Shown here piece by piece: positions 30,488 through 41,842 of a stretch of 64,000 bases of DNA. Under the pieces are notes generated by a model, which saw nothing but the letters and a program-made list of their open reading frames with translations, was not told the origin of the DNA and did not search any database. The first letter of the stretch is position 1. Each line of letters starts with the position of its first letter. Origin of the DNA: Cordylochernes scorpioides (Eukaryota; Arthropoda; Arachnida; Pseudoscorpiones; Chernetidae); NCBI GenBank assembly GCA_030710605.1, contig CP092870.1, forward strand, positions 12,957,991-13,021,990, read 5' to 3'. The translations under genes were made by a program, and so were the position numbers.

Positions 30488-32824
30488 CGTAATTTGAACA
30501 GGAATGCACTCGTCTTGACAGATTTAGAGTTGTAATTTCAACAAGACTGCACTCGTTTGAAGGGATAGATGAAATGTCCCCTGACATATTCACTCACTAT
30601 GTGCTGATTCACTCACGTGTCTACAAGATTCGAGGGGAATGGTGTACCTATTCCCAGAGAAAAAATTAAATGGTGGCACTGCTAAGTAGAAATTTCTCAG
30701 CGACGTACCCATAATTCGAATTTATATAAAATCATACAACAGAATGTTATCTTCAATAGACCTAGAGCGCTTTCAAGTAAATGCAATTCCTGTATTTGTT
30801 GGAATTTAATCAACATTCGTGACACGTCAATGTTGTTATAACCTTATAACACTTTACGATAAAAAAAGGAAAGCAATTGACTATCGTTGCTATATGAAGG
30901 AATTTATTTATAAAGGTGGAAAGTGAATATATATATATGATATTAAATTTGAATTTATATTTGTATGTTCTCATTTCTTGTTAGTTTGCTCCATATATAT
31001 ATCCACTAATGAATAAAAATAAAGGAAGTTGAATCTTCAGCATATATATCGGGATTCAGACAATAACTTTAAAGGTATTTGATGCACACATTATTGAAGA
31101 CACACGAGATAGCCAAGTGTGAACAAAATTGTCAATCTCTCCTTATAAATAGACGACCCGCGATATAAAAATATGAAACTACCTTAAAATTTGCCCATGA
31201 CTAGTCCATCAAGCTATGATTTCTAGAGTTTAACTTCGGCAATAGTGAAGCTATACGAATACTATAGTAAAAAATATATGGACCATGTTCTTCCTTCCAT
31301 GGTGGAAGCCGTCTCATTTGGCAAAGCTCCGAGCTAGCATAGATTATCGGGTAAAATTTGAACAATGGGAGAACAGAAGAATGGGTTTGGAATGCTCGTC
31401 TAGCACAGTGTAAGGTTAGATAGTTGGAGTATTTAGATTCTGTTTTAAAGATTAACTTCTGACATCAATAAAGAGTGAAACCATCTTTGACTTTATCTCC
31501 AAAATTCGTGAAATAGTTCTAAAATTGTTAACTTCTGACATAATTCTTGATACATGAGGGTGACACCCATATTTGACTTTTCGAATATTCGTAATAGAGT
31601 TTGAAATTTGATGAAAAATGAGAGCTCTGCTTGCTCTATAATGTTTTATCAGCTTTTGTGAAAAGAGATGAATACACTTGAAGTAACAGATCTGAGGAGG
31701 GTCCATGGAAACCTCAAACTTATTTATTCCTTGAAGATAATTCAACACGACTCCTCTAGTTCTCTACCTTTTTCTTGGATTACCTACCCAACTATCTCAA
31801 TTATATCAACATTATAATATAACATTGTATAATGATATCATATCGATATTACAAAATTGATGAAATGCTCTTTTCTAGCAGGCAATTCGCCAGCAAATAG
31901 GACGATCTATACGCAAAGATGAAAAATAATCAATACAACCTATAAGTAAAAATAACTTTCAACATCACAATCATCCTATTGCTGACACAATTCAAAATTT
32001 CTACAATATTTTAAAACAAATAAAGTAGTAGCAATTATAAAATATCTAAAAACCTCACGCAATATGTTTATTTATTACAAAAAATTGTTAAAAAGAAAAT
32101 TATTGCGTTATGTTTTTAGGTATTTCCTAAAAGTGTATTCCAATTTTCTTAATTCTGAGTAGTATTTATAACGGTCCTAAAAAGAAAATCAATGAGGACG
32201 ACCCAATAGGTAAAAGGATGGTTCTACCAATGACCAGAAGATACATCTCTTCAAGTATGTTTCAGGACAGGATTTAATAGGGAATACAATATACGTTTTT
32301 TGATTTGAATTCTTCACTGTTATTATGTTTAGAAAAAAAAAATTGGGATTGCAAATAATTTTCCTCTTAGATTTTCTGTGGTGTTGTTTATAAAAAAATT
32401 AAATTGAATTACCGAATGAATGAGTAAAATATTGTAAAATATACATTTAAAAATTTGAATAGCCTATGTGTTTGTCACACTCAATGCATATCAAATGATA
32501 TAATATCTGTGAATTCTTTTGATTGATTCAGTGTTTGCGCCTATTATGTAAATTTTGTTACTTTATTTTTATATGCAAATTTTAATTATAAAAACTGAAG
32601 CTGGACAAATAAAACCAGTATTTTGTAGTCAGTCTTCGAATTAGTCTAGTTCTTTGAGTCTGTGCCCCAATTAACTAGCGTTAGGAGATTCACCTAGTCG
32701 AAGAGGGTTGATGTTGCTCATGTAGTCAGAATGTTTTATAAAGGATCGAATGGCTCTAATTCAAGGGTAATATTCAGCTGAAAGGGTCTGGCCTATCTAG
32801 ATTCAGTCCACGCTCTGCCAAACC
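30488..32824. other. AT-rich DNA, no gene seen
   Basis: A short diverged direct repeat (TGCACTCGTYTGA) occurs at 30500-30565, with a third relative near 27548. 31020-31140 is an old copy of sequence near 38340-38440, sharing ATTGAAGACACACGA. No coding evidence. Confidence 0.4.
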
Positions 32825-32837
32825 AAAACTTAAAGTA

Positions 32838-33318
32838 AATTAACACAAAGAAATAACGCGCCATCTATATATATAAGTATGGACAGAAGAAGTTCGTTTT
32901 ATGTATAAAATAAACATTCGCGCTTTTAAATCCTTTTATTTTACATATATAGATGGCGCGTTATTGCTTTGTGTTAATTTAAGCCTAGCTGGCCTTGTCT
33001 TTATAGTTTGCTGGGGAACATTGCTCGAAGCAAATATTTGAATGTAATTCTACTGTCCTATAAGCTTATGTCCATAGTTTACTTGAAAACCATTTCTAGA
33101 TTCCATCCTTCAGTGTAGCATATAAAAGCAGAATGATCCAATACAGTATTAGAGCTCTGAGAAGCGGTCTGGTGGATCAAATTGGCGAAACCGCTGGGAG
33201 GGTTCACCACTGATGAGCCAAGCCCTCCCAATATATTTTTTCATCGCAGTATGAACAGTAGAAGTTCGTTTTATGTATAAAAGAAACATTCGCGCTTTTG
33301 AATCCTTTTATTTTATAT
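32838..33318. mobile_element. Fold-back element, family B
   Basis: 481 bp between perfect 13-bp duplications AAAACTTAAAGTA (32825-32837 and 33319-33331). It starts with an inverted 3' tip (ACGCGCCATCTATATATA). A complete 3' end follows, containing ATATAGATGGCGCGTTATTG. The body then carries a permuted hammerhead-like core (TTGGC 33182-33186, GAAA, CTGATGA 33210-33216, GCCAA 33217-33221), and a second 3' end truncated before the AGATGGCGC tip. Confidence 0.82.
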
Positions 33319-33331
33319 AAAACTTAAAGTA

Positions 33332-34099
33332 CTAACCAGGCTTATGAACAAAGGAAGTGGCAAGGATTCCTAGGTATCGCTGCTAGGCCCTCGTCCATTA
33401 AGAATTTTTTGTTTTATTCCAACACGCTCTATTTCTATGTAAAATGAATAACCGGTGAAATATTGGTGACTATGGAATCCACAATTGCATATGAGAGTGG
33501 AGAACTATCATCGTTTTCTGCGGTCTTCAGCATTTCGTTGCGAGATACCGTTCAGAAATTTTCATAATAATGTGTATTTCTCCAATCTATTAATGTAATA
33601 TGTGATATATTTTGAGAATATTGAATCTCGAATTTTTAAATTTACAAATTTCTAAATATATATTCAAAAAGAAGAAAATAATGGAAGCCACATTTGAATT
33701 ACAGATATTAACAATGTTAATAAGGAAGCTTTAAGACAATAGAAGCGCCAGGGGCTCAATGGGTATTTGTTTAAGAAAATCCAATTGTCTAATAGATATA
33801 ATAACACTAATGAAGTGAGAAGAGACAAGGTTAAAAGCAGGGTGGTCTAATTGTTCAAATGAGATATAAAAAGTTTGGATAAATTGAGGATAAACAAGTG
33901 AGAGGAGTGATAAAAACTCGGCATAATTATTTCGAACCTTTCATTTCGCCCAGAGCGTTTGTGTGCAACTAATAATTAATAATAAAGATTAATTAGCCAT
34001 GATAATTATGCTGACATTGATTAATGAGCTTTTTGTCAGAGTGTTTTGTTCCTCTGGCTGCCGGTGGTATTGAAGGCTCGGAGAATCCCTGTCAACTCT
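33332..34099. other. No gene seen
   Basis: AT-rich, with a GC-richer patch near 33350-33410. The start of the 32-bp array is gradual. Confidence 0.35.
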
Positions 34100-35205
34100 G
34101 TCCGTGGGTCAATATCTGTCCGTGTCCGTGGTACAATGTCAGTCTTGGGTGCGAGGGTCAGTCTCGTTCTATCCTCTTAGGCATGTGTATTAATGTAGGT
34201 ACGTTTTGTTAGGTACCTGGGCTAATCTCGGTCTGTGTTCCGTTGGTCAATAAAGTCCGTGTTTCGTGGGTCATTATCGGTCTGCCCTGTTAAGAACCTG
34301 GGTCAAGGTCGGTCCGTGGAACATGGATCAATGTCGGTCCGTCCTGTTGACTCCGTAGGTCAATGTCGGTCCGTCCTGTTAACTCCGTAGGTCAATATAG
34401 GTCTATGGAACGTGGGTCAATGTCGGTCCGTCCCTTTAGGTACCTGGGTCAATGTCGGTAATCTTGTTAACAAAAAGGGGCAATCTCAGTCCGTGGAACA
34501 TGGATCAATTTCGATCCGTCCTGTTAACTATGTGGGTCAATGAACGGAAGGTCCGTGGAACATGGATCAATTTCGGTCCGTCCTGTTAGCTACGTGGGTC
34601 AATGTCGGTCCGTCTTGTTAGGTACCTCAATCAATGTCGGCTCGTCCTGTTAGCTAAAATGGTTAATGCCATTCCCTCCTGTTACGTGGGTCAATGTCGG
34701 TCCGTTCTGTTAACAACGAGGGTCAATGTCAGTCCGTGGAGCATGGATCAATGTCGATCCGTCCTGTTAACAACGAGGGTCAATATCAGTTCGTGGAGCA
34801 CAGGTCAATGTCGGTCCGTCCCTTAAGGTACCTGGGTCAATGTCGGTCCGTCCCTTGAGGTACCTGGGTCAATGTCGGTCCGTCCTGTTAACAACGAGGG
34901 TCAATGTCAGTCCGTGGAGCATGGGTCAATGTCGGTCCTGTCTACTACGTGAGTTATTGTCGGTAATCCCGTTAACTACGTGGGTTAATGTCAGTCCGTC
35001 TTGTTAGATACATCAATCAATGTCGGCTCGTCCTGTTAGCTAAAATGGCCAATGACATTCCTTCCTGTTACGTGGGTCAATGTCGGTCCGTCCCGTTAGG
35101 TACCCGGTTCAATACCGGTCCATCCTGTTAACAACGAGAGTCAAAGTCTTCTGTCCTGATAGGTACCTGGGTCGATGCCGGTTCGTCCTGTTAGATACGT
35201 GAGAG
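34100..35205 (+). repeat. 32-bp minisatellite
   Basis: Monomers around GGTCAATGTCGGTCCGTCCT plus GTTAACTCCGTA, 32 bp. Variants carry GTTAGGTACCTG or GTTAACAACGAG endings, and a shorter form carries GTGGAACATG. Edges are diverged and the centre is more regular. No coding role. Confidence 0.88.
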
Positions 35206-35284
35206 TCTCCGATATGTATAGTAAATCATTTATACCTCAATTAAAACATCTTATATGAAAATGAATCTGACACTGCAATTTTAA

Positions 35285-35590
35285 ATGTACCAGAGCCCCG
35301 TTTGGGTACTTGCAATCCTTCTTGTGGTTGGATTTTTGCAAGAATCGGAGGCCTTTGGAGCATTTTTTAAATTAAAAAAGTGTCCAATGTGTCATTCGAT
35401 TCTGGATAGTAGCGGTCAAAAACAACGGTTTAGACCACCTTTCCACCGACCCCCTTTCCTGCAACTCTATGTTATAAGTTTTCTAAGCAAAGGAGTTTTA
35501 TTCACAGATTTTTTATCCTCCAACCTACGAATTTCACGGTTCAAAATTTTCAAATCAGAATCAATAAAGATCTATATTGAATCTCTATAA
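35285..35590 (+). CDS. Possible small secreted peptide, 101 codons
   Basis: Starts MYQSPVWVLAILLVVGFLQE followed by SEA^FGAFF, a textbook signal peptide with a hydrophobic core at residues 6-17 and a plausible cleavage after SEA at 23. Next come a basic CPMC motif and a Pro/Arg/Phe-rich stretch to about residue 61. The tail is less protein-like and may be intron read-through. A partly matching exon start lies at 37939. No family recognised. It sits directly after the 32-bp minisatellite. Coding status is uncertain. Confidence 0.35.
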   Translation: MYQSPVWVLAILLVVGFLQESEAFGAFFKLKKCPMCHSILDSSGQKQRFRPPFHRPPFLQLYVISFLSKGVLFTDFLSSNLRISRFKIFKSESIKIYIESL

Positions 35591-35599
35591 TTTACAATG

Positions 35600-36000
35600 C
35601 TGGTTATTTCAATCGACAAAATGATGGAAGGATGAGTATATTATTTATTTTATTAGCATAATGAGCGTCTCTTATAAAAATAGATAGGTTAAAAATTCAT
35701 TGAGTGAAAGCTCATTGAAGCTTAAGAAAGATCTGATAGAATAGACCAGGGGTCGGAAACCTGCGGCCTCACAAGCCACAAGTGGCTCTTTGGATGTGAA
35801 GCTGCGTCTAGTATTCGCACAAATAAAAACTTTATTTATACAAGTATTCTCTTTGGAATTCCTGTTGAATGAGGTGGTGAGAAACAGAGCTGGAGCGTTT
35901 GCGTTGTTCAAATTTTGGAAGATAGCTGAAGAGAAGGGAAAGCTATATACATAATCTAATTGATGTAAATAAATATATGTAAATAATCTTTGTCAGGATT
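35600..36000. other. No gene seen
   Basis: Short chance ORFs only. Confidence 0.3.
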
Positions 36001-36215
36001 AGAATGACGAATCCTGTATGGGACTTTGATCCCAGTAAAAGGCTTGTTGCTGCTGTTGTATATAGTCACAGTGTAGAAAATACTATACTATACCTACTAA
36101 ATATAGGTTTCTCTCTGTATTCTTAGTTCTCTTCTCTTACTCTGTAAACTGGCGAATCCTTTATAGGACGAGAGGTCCTCAATAAAGACTTTTGTTGTTG
36201 TTGTTGTTGTTATTT
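36001..36215 (+). mobile_element. Two diverged non-LTR 3' tails
   Basis: GGCGAATCCTTTATAGGACG...TCAATAAAGACTTTTGTTG with a (GTT)n tail at 36150-36211 resembles the 3' UTR of an I/Jockey-type element. A diverged relative (GACGAATCCTGTATGGGAC, ...TTGTTGCTGCTGTTG) lies just upstream at 36005-36060. No ORF remains. Confidence 0.4.
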
Positions 36216-36429
36216 ATATGAATATTATTTATTGTTGGCAAGAAAACATTTTTGGCCCTTTAAAACCTTTGAAATCTTCTAAATTTTAATTTTTGACTCT
36301 TTCGACTCAAAAGGTTGCTTAGCCTGGTATAGAGTATTGTTTATGTTTCTTCAAGAGTCAATACATAGAGTACACACAATTGTAGTTAATATATATATAT
36401 TATATAAAGAAAAGAGAATAGAGATATTT

Positions 36430-36725
36430 GTTGAGCAGTCGTGGCAATTATTAAATGAAATTAGTTATCAAAAATAGCTTTAATTGAGCTTATGGAATAT
36501 AAAAAATACACATAATTTGATTAAAGTAGTGCCTGGCTTAAGGCGAACAGAACAAGGAAAAACAAAAGACTATTTACATAATGTACAAAAGATTTGAGCC
36601 AGCCATCGGGGAAGAACAACAACGAGTTTTTATAGGGGAAGCATGAACTTTGGCGGTCGATTTAACAGAGTATTTGGATCTATGAAATATAATTTTAAAT
36701 ATAATAATATTTTAATATAACATAT
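36430..36725 (+). repeat. Dispersed repeat, copy 2
   Basis: Matches 1690-1990 over its length with scattered substitutions and small indels, same orientation. Family unknown. Confidence 0.65.
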
Positions 36726-37244
36726 ACATATATTCCTTTGGTGAGAAGGGTGAATAACTCGGGTCTTTAACCCAATCTCCAGAAAATGGAAGTGATTCAT
36801 CATATGATGTAAGAGAAGAGTTAGAAAAAACACCGATCATTTCAAAATCCTCCGGATTACCTGCTGGTGAGGCGGTAGATAGCTGCTCCCAGTTTTTACA
36901 CAATTCAGTGTTGAATATACTGGGATTACGGCAACATTAGACAACGCCTTTATATCTTTCCTTCTTTGTTCTGAATTTATAATAAAAATAAATATATTTT
37001 TCATTATTTTAGCTATTTTCACAACGCATAAAACCTTTTGTTTCATTAGATTAAAATCTAGAATAGTCTTTATCTCCTTGACCTTTCTCCTTGTATATAG
37101 CCAATTTGTTATGATGTTAGAAATGTATTGAGGCTAATATACCTGAGTTTGGGATATCGCATTATAGGATATTAATCAAGTTACAGAATATAGTAATATT
37201 TATATATATTTAAATGGGAACAGAGATCAACTATATTCCTTATA

Positions 37245-37551
37245 CCAAATGAAAACATTAAGACGTAAGTTGTTCTTCCACCAATAAATCAAACTTCTAT
37301 TGTCCTTTCTGCAATGAAAAATATATCGGAATTCTTCAGAATGATCCAATACAGTATTAGAGCTCTAAAATAGCGGTCTGGTAGATTAAATTGGCGAAAC
37401 CGCTGGGAATTCACAACTGATGAGCCAAGCTCTCCCAATATATATTTTTTACCGCATTAAGGACAGTAGAGGTTTGGTTTATTTGTGAAAGAGACACTCG
37501 CGTCTTAATGTTTTAATTTGTTATATATAGATGACGTGTTATTACTTTGTA
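37245..37551. mobile_element. Fold-back element, family B
   Basis: 307 bp between perfect 13-bp duplications TATATTCCTTATA (37232-37244 and 37552-37564). The left inverted arm (AAAACATTAAGACG...) lacks the terminal motif. The right 3' end has TATAGATGACGTGTTATTAC ending about 15 nt later. The permuted core is TTGGC 37391-37395, GAAA, CTGATGA 37417-37423, GCCAA 37424-37428. Confidence 0.8.
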
Positions 37552-37564
37552 TATATTCCTTATA

Positions 37565-37938
37565 AAGGATGTGACATTAGTTCTTAGCTTTCTATCGATG
37601 CTTCAAACCAAAGCGGTAAGTCCTGCTTAGCAAACATGATAAGAAATATCTTGTGGTATTTGACATGTCCGCCAGCTCGATCTTGCTACAATTTTCAGTA
37701 GTAGGAAGGTCTGATGAAGAACCTGGTGCTGTCGGAAGCTTACGTTTTAGATGAGAAAATCGAAATGTGGTTGTTCTACGTGTTAGATATCGATATAGGA
37801 TAGTACTCTTTATTTACTTATTCTTAGTATACGTGTTATAAGCCATGATAATCATATTGGGTAGTTAGAGACTGTTTTTCACTGAAAGGTTACCTAATTT
37901 TTACACATGGAGAAGGATGTTTAACATTTTCAACTACA
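37565..37938. other. No gene seen; possible PLE-end relic
   Basis: TCTGATGAAGAACC...GGAAGCTTACG at about 37690-37724 resembles the PLE terminal hairpin motif but lacks a matching stem II and has G after GAA. Confidence 0.25.
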
Positions 37939-38010
37939 ATGTGTCAGAGCATTGTTTGGTTACTTGTACTCACTGGTGGACGGGGGCCATCGAAGCATTC
38001 CTTTTTTTCA
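37939..38010 (+). pseudogene. Decayed paralogue of the 35285 signal-peptide exon
   Basis: ATGTGTCAGAGCATTGTTTG and TTACTTG align with the start of the 35285 ORF (ATGTACCAGAGCCCCGTTTG, GTACTTG). The hydrophobic core is then lost (MCQSIVWLLVLTGGRGPSK). It looks like a duplicated, degraded first exon. Confidence 0.3.
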
Positions 38011-38859
38011 AGGAACATTTTCTTAATGCGGGATTCTTTTCCGGGTTGTGATTATCTGAAATCGACGGTTTCATCCACCTACACAAGCTTCTTAAACTTC
38101 TCAACTTTCTCCTGCCCTCTCTACATTCTGGTGTTATGGTTCAGGATCTAGGTGTAAAGTGAAAATAAGTGCAACGCGATACTTTGAAACAAACTACTCG
38201 TCAAATCTGTACATCAGTTCTCCAAACATGCTTTAAAGAACATAATATAGCCTGTTATATTGAGAACCATTGGAAGTTTCTTTCTAAGACTTTTATCTAC
38301 AGTAATATTCATTAATGGAAAAAACTTGAGGTACTTATATCTTTAAGCATGTATATCAGGATTTAGACCCCAACTTGGAGAGATATTTATAATACACAAT
38401 GATATTTATTGAAGACACACGATATAACCAAGGGAGAAAGAAATTTGCTACAGTAATTTCAGAAAAAAAAAAGACAACCAGGGACATAGAAGAATTTCCA
38501 CTTATTTAAGTTTTAACCATGAGTATAGGTACATGGACAATTAGATGACGATGGATAAATAAATTTGGTGTCACGGGTGTTTGTTTGACTGGTCTGGAAG
38601 GAGTTGTTCAAAGGGTTTTCCGTTCATGGTCTTCTAATGTTTGTACTTGGATTGTGGGAGATGAAGTTTGTCTTTTCGGGGTGTGGAGGTAATAAGGTTG
38701 CCAGAAGTAATCATTTTTATTATTTGATTGCAGAAAATGATCCTAAATTTTGAAAAGTGTGAATAAGATTGTAATAATAAATTAATATCTCAAAAAAGGA
38801 GATAGATTAGGGTGAAATCAAATCCCCTGAGGGCGGGCAACCATTTGTCAGTAGGATGA
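38011..38859. other. No gene seen
   Basis: AT-rich; 38340-38440 shares an old repeat with 31020-31140. Confidence 0.35.
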
Positions 38860-39420
38860 AGACATTATCAGTGTGTAGATTCCCGGCTCTGGAGGACCGA
38901 TCCATTCTGGTCGATGTTGAGTTCGTCGTGGCTTACTTTCTCTCTACCACCTCAGGAGAATACGCCTGGAGCCGTGCCGAGTCCAGTGCCCGACTCGCCC
39001 TCTGGCCGGGTAATGGCCATTGATGATGACCATAATAGGACTCGATATGATAGCTGGAGCTGGCGTTTTTCAGTAGTAGACGTTGTTAGAAGGCCTCTTT
39101 AGGCCTCTCTAGAAGTACCGCTGGAGCGTAGCACGCGTTAAGCGTGCAATGGCAGTGGCACAATCGAAGAAATCTCTTACAATCCCCCGTGGTCAGAGTT
39201 CAGGAGTCAGCGGATCTGGAAGCTGTAGGAATCTGTTGTCGCCTCGAAGACGCAGAGACCTTAGCCTGACGGTGTGGAGAACTCGGTAGTTCAACTCAAG
39301 AACGCTGGACCCGGCCTCCCAGAGACTCAGCCGTTTCCTACTCTTCGGTTTTAATCAGATGCCACAATCCGGCGTGGTCGACAAACAAGGTAACCGTTGG
39401 CAGGTGAGACAAAGCTGGCC
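38860..39420. other. GC-rich unassigned segment
   Basis: Clearly higher GC than its surroundings and no stable ORF above about 60 codons. It may be a decayed retroelement or an LTR-like relic. Function unknown. Confidence 0.3.
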
Positions 39421-39507
39421 CCCCATCATTTTCACACCTTCATCTATATATATATATATATATAAATATTTTGAAAATAGACAATCCATATTTAAATCAT
39501 TATATGA

Positions 39508-39718
39508 TAAAAAGGTATATATTGGATTTAATAAAAGATTTATTTGCTAATATTTCGGTTGGCTGAACGCCAAACCTTTATCAAGGCATTACATTTTTGT
39601 ATATATTTTGTATACAAAAATGTAATGCCTTGATAAAGGTTTGGCGTAACAGCCAACCGAAATATTGGCAAATAAATCTTTTATTAAATCCAATATATGC
39701 CTTTTTATTATTTAATAT
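39508..39718. mobile_element. Fold-back element, family E
   Basis: Near-perfect palindrome of about 105-bp arms meeting near 39606. The arms start AAAAAGGTATATATTGG and contain GGTTTGGCG-TTCA/ACA-GCCAACC hairpins followed by GAAATATTGG. A single-arm relative lies at 11705-11820. The hammerhead-like core TTGATAA is degenerate. No clear target duplication was seen. Confidence 0.7.
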
Positions 39719-40705
39719 GTAAAAAGGGTTGTTGATTTTTCAAAAATAAATGTTCGTTTATATTTTAGACATATTTAAATTTATAATATCGTTTGGCAAT
39801 TAAAATTTCAAAAATCAAATTGATATTTTAAACTTAGGCAATATATATGGCATTAATAAACAGGTTGAAAAATCACTATAATAATCACTTACTTGCGATA
39901 CATTGCCGAAAGTCCGAGAAATGATTAACTCAGTTGCATATGCAGGAAGGTTCCTTCTGATGCGATATCTCCCCATCGGAGTTATTTACCTTTATTAGCT
40001 TGTAAGCCCAGCCGAGATCTATGTTTTAATCATTCGCTGTTGGAAACGGAAGAATTATGTCTTTATTTGTCAAGCCAAGATAATTTGAAAACATTCAAAT
40101 ACTTTCTCTCTCTCTCATTATGCATGTTGGGGACAAAACAACACAATAAGCAAGGTCCACACTCAGGTCGGCTTGTAGCTCCTGATCCCGATGTTCCTTC
40201 AGAGAAGTCTAGTGTAAATATTTTCTATATTTATTACAATACTGTATTTTACTTGATTATTTTTTCTGTTGACTAGGTGTCAATAAAGTTGTTAATTGTC
40301 ATTGTCTCTCTCTCTTATAATCCTATATGGACATTGAAATAAGGAAGTTTCAATCTCAATCTCTCTTTTATAATATAATTCTTTCATATTATATTGATGT
40401 TGTTGAAGTAATGTTTAATCAATCTTTTCGGCTCCAAATCCAATTTCATGTTTATATACATATATTATACATATTATATATAATTTTATAGATTTATATC
40501 TTTTCCTTTTTCAATTTAAATATATATTAAAATTTTAAAAAAGACGCTCTATAAAAACTTTGTTATCCACGATCCAAGAATGTTAGTCGGTTTGGAATCT
40601 CTCTTTATCACGATAAAATTTAAATTAATAGATATAAGAAGCCCATTGTATTTATGGTTAATCATTAAGAAGATTATTTTACTTAAAAGCTTTTTTGAGC
40701 CAAAT
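39719..40705. other. AT-rich DNA, no gene seen
   Basis: Short chance ORFs and CTCTCT patches only. Confidence 0.4.
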
Positions 40706-40717
40706 AAATAGAAAATT

Positions 40718-40861
40718 TTACACAAATAAATTTACTGGCAATGCGCTTCTTTTAAATATCATCAATTATTATCTCTACATTTGATATTTAAAAGAAACGC
40801 ATTGCCAGTAAATTTATTTGTGTAAAATTTTAACGATAGATGGCAATTAAATTTAATTTAC
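40718..40861. mobile_element. Small fold-back element, family D
   Basis: 144 bp between perfect 12-bp duplications AAATAGAAAATT (40706-40717 and 40862-40873). Arms of about 48 bp share TTTACTGGCAATGCG and its complement. The right end continues to ACGATAGATGGCAATTAAAT and stops 17 nt after the AGATGGC motif. Confidence 0.8.
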
Positions 40862-41149
40862 AAATAGAAAATTATATAAAAGAAATTAACAATATTGATT
40901 TTAAAAGTGTAAATAACATAAAAAGACACAAGGTCTAAAAAGATATTCAAAATATTTTACAATGGAATAAATTCCAATATTGATTTAAGTATTTTACAAC
41001 AACTCTCTTTATAAAAGTTTTTAGATTAGAACTAAATCACGTGGATACGAGATTCACTCACGCTATGCAGGACCAAAGAAAAATACCATCTAATTGTTTA
41101 CAAACATTTCTATTTGAAATTCAAAATTTAATTTGAAATTACTTCCTAT

Positions 41150-41190
41150 ATTCTTGAAGAAGGGCTATTTACGCCCGAAAGCTCGAAGTG
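41150..41190 (+). repeat. PLE-end-like hairpin relic
   Basis: TTGAAGA-AGGGC-TATTTAC-GCCC-GAAAGCTCG has the order and spacing of PLE terminal hammerhead-like motifs. Position C3 is T, and no adjacent stem I is evident. Confidence 0.4.
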
Positions 41191-41593
41191 CTATTATTTT
41201 TGAAATAAAAGAAACTTATCCTCGGAATTTATTTATGTTTGCTGCTTATTTTACAACATGCAGTTTCATTAATTTGGTATTAGAAAAAAAAGTGCTGCAT
41301 TCAAAAACCCGTCCTATTAGTGATAATAAATATTACTAATACATAAACTATGGAATGTATGCGTGGTATATATTCCATTTTGTCAGATGAACACGCCAAT
41401 TAAAAGTTAAATATGTAAAATTGGACTTTATATTGAACTCATTAATCGAACCTGTGCCAGTATAGGCTGCAAGTATGCCAAAGTTTAATGAAATATTCAA
41501 CCAAACGGCTGCCCCGAATGAATTGTTTAAATTAAAAGCTCTCGTTGTTCTTTCTAAATAGAGGCCATTCATTAAACCAAGGGCTCTCCCGAG

Positions 41594-41735
41594 GTGCTTC
41601 CAGGCGGGAAAACGTACCCTGGGGAGGAGCCCGGTGGATTTCTATTCCGGCTGACGTCTCGGCCCAATCTGGTGGCGGATATTGAATTTGGAGTCCGTCA
41701 TCTGGGACCTGCGGCCTGGAATAAAATACAAATAT
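41594..41735 (+). other. GC-rich exon-like segment, unidentified
   Basis: The + frame reads KTYPGEEPGGFLFRLTSRPN and then LVADIEFGVRHLGPAAWN, with codon composition unlike its AT-rich flanks. No family was recognised and no clear splice sites flank it. It could be an exon or a retroelement relic. Confidence 0.2.
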
Positions 41736-41842
41736 TTTTTATAACTAGGCAACTGGACTATTTACACAAGCCGTGTTCATTGGATAGAGAAATATTTCCT
41801 TTTTCATTTTCTCTAGTACAATACGAAAATAGTAAATTATAG

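Noticed and set aside
37690-37724. Possible third hammerhead (TCTGATGAAGAACC...GGAAGC)
   Set aside because: No stem II complementarity, and GAAG replaces the required GAAA, so at most a PLE-end relic.
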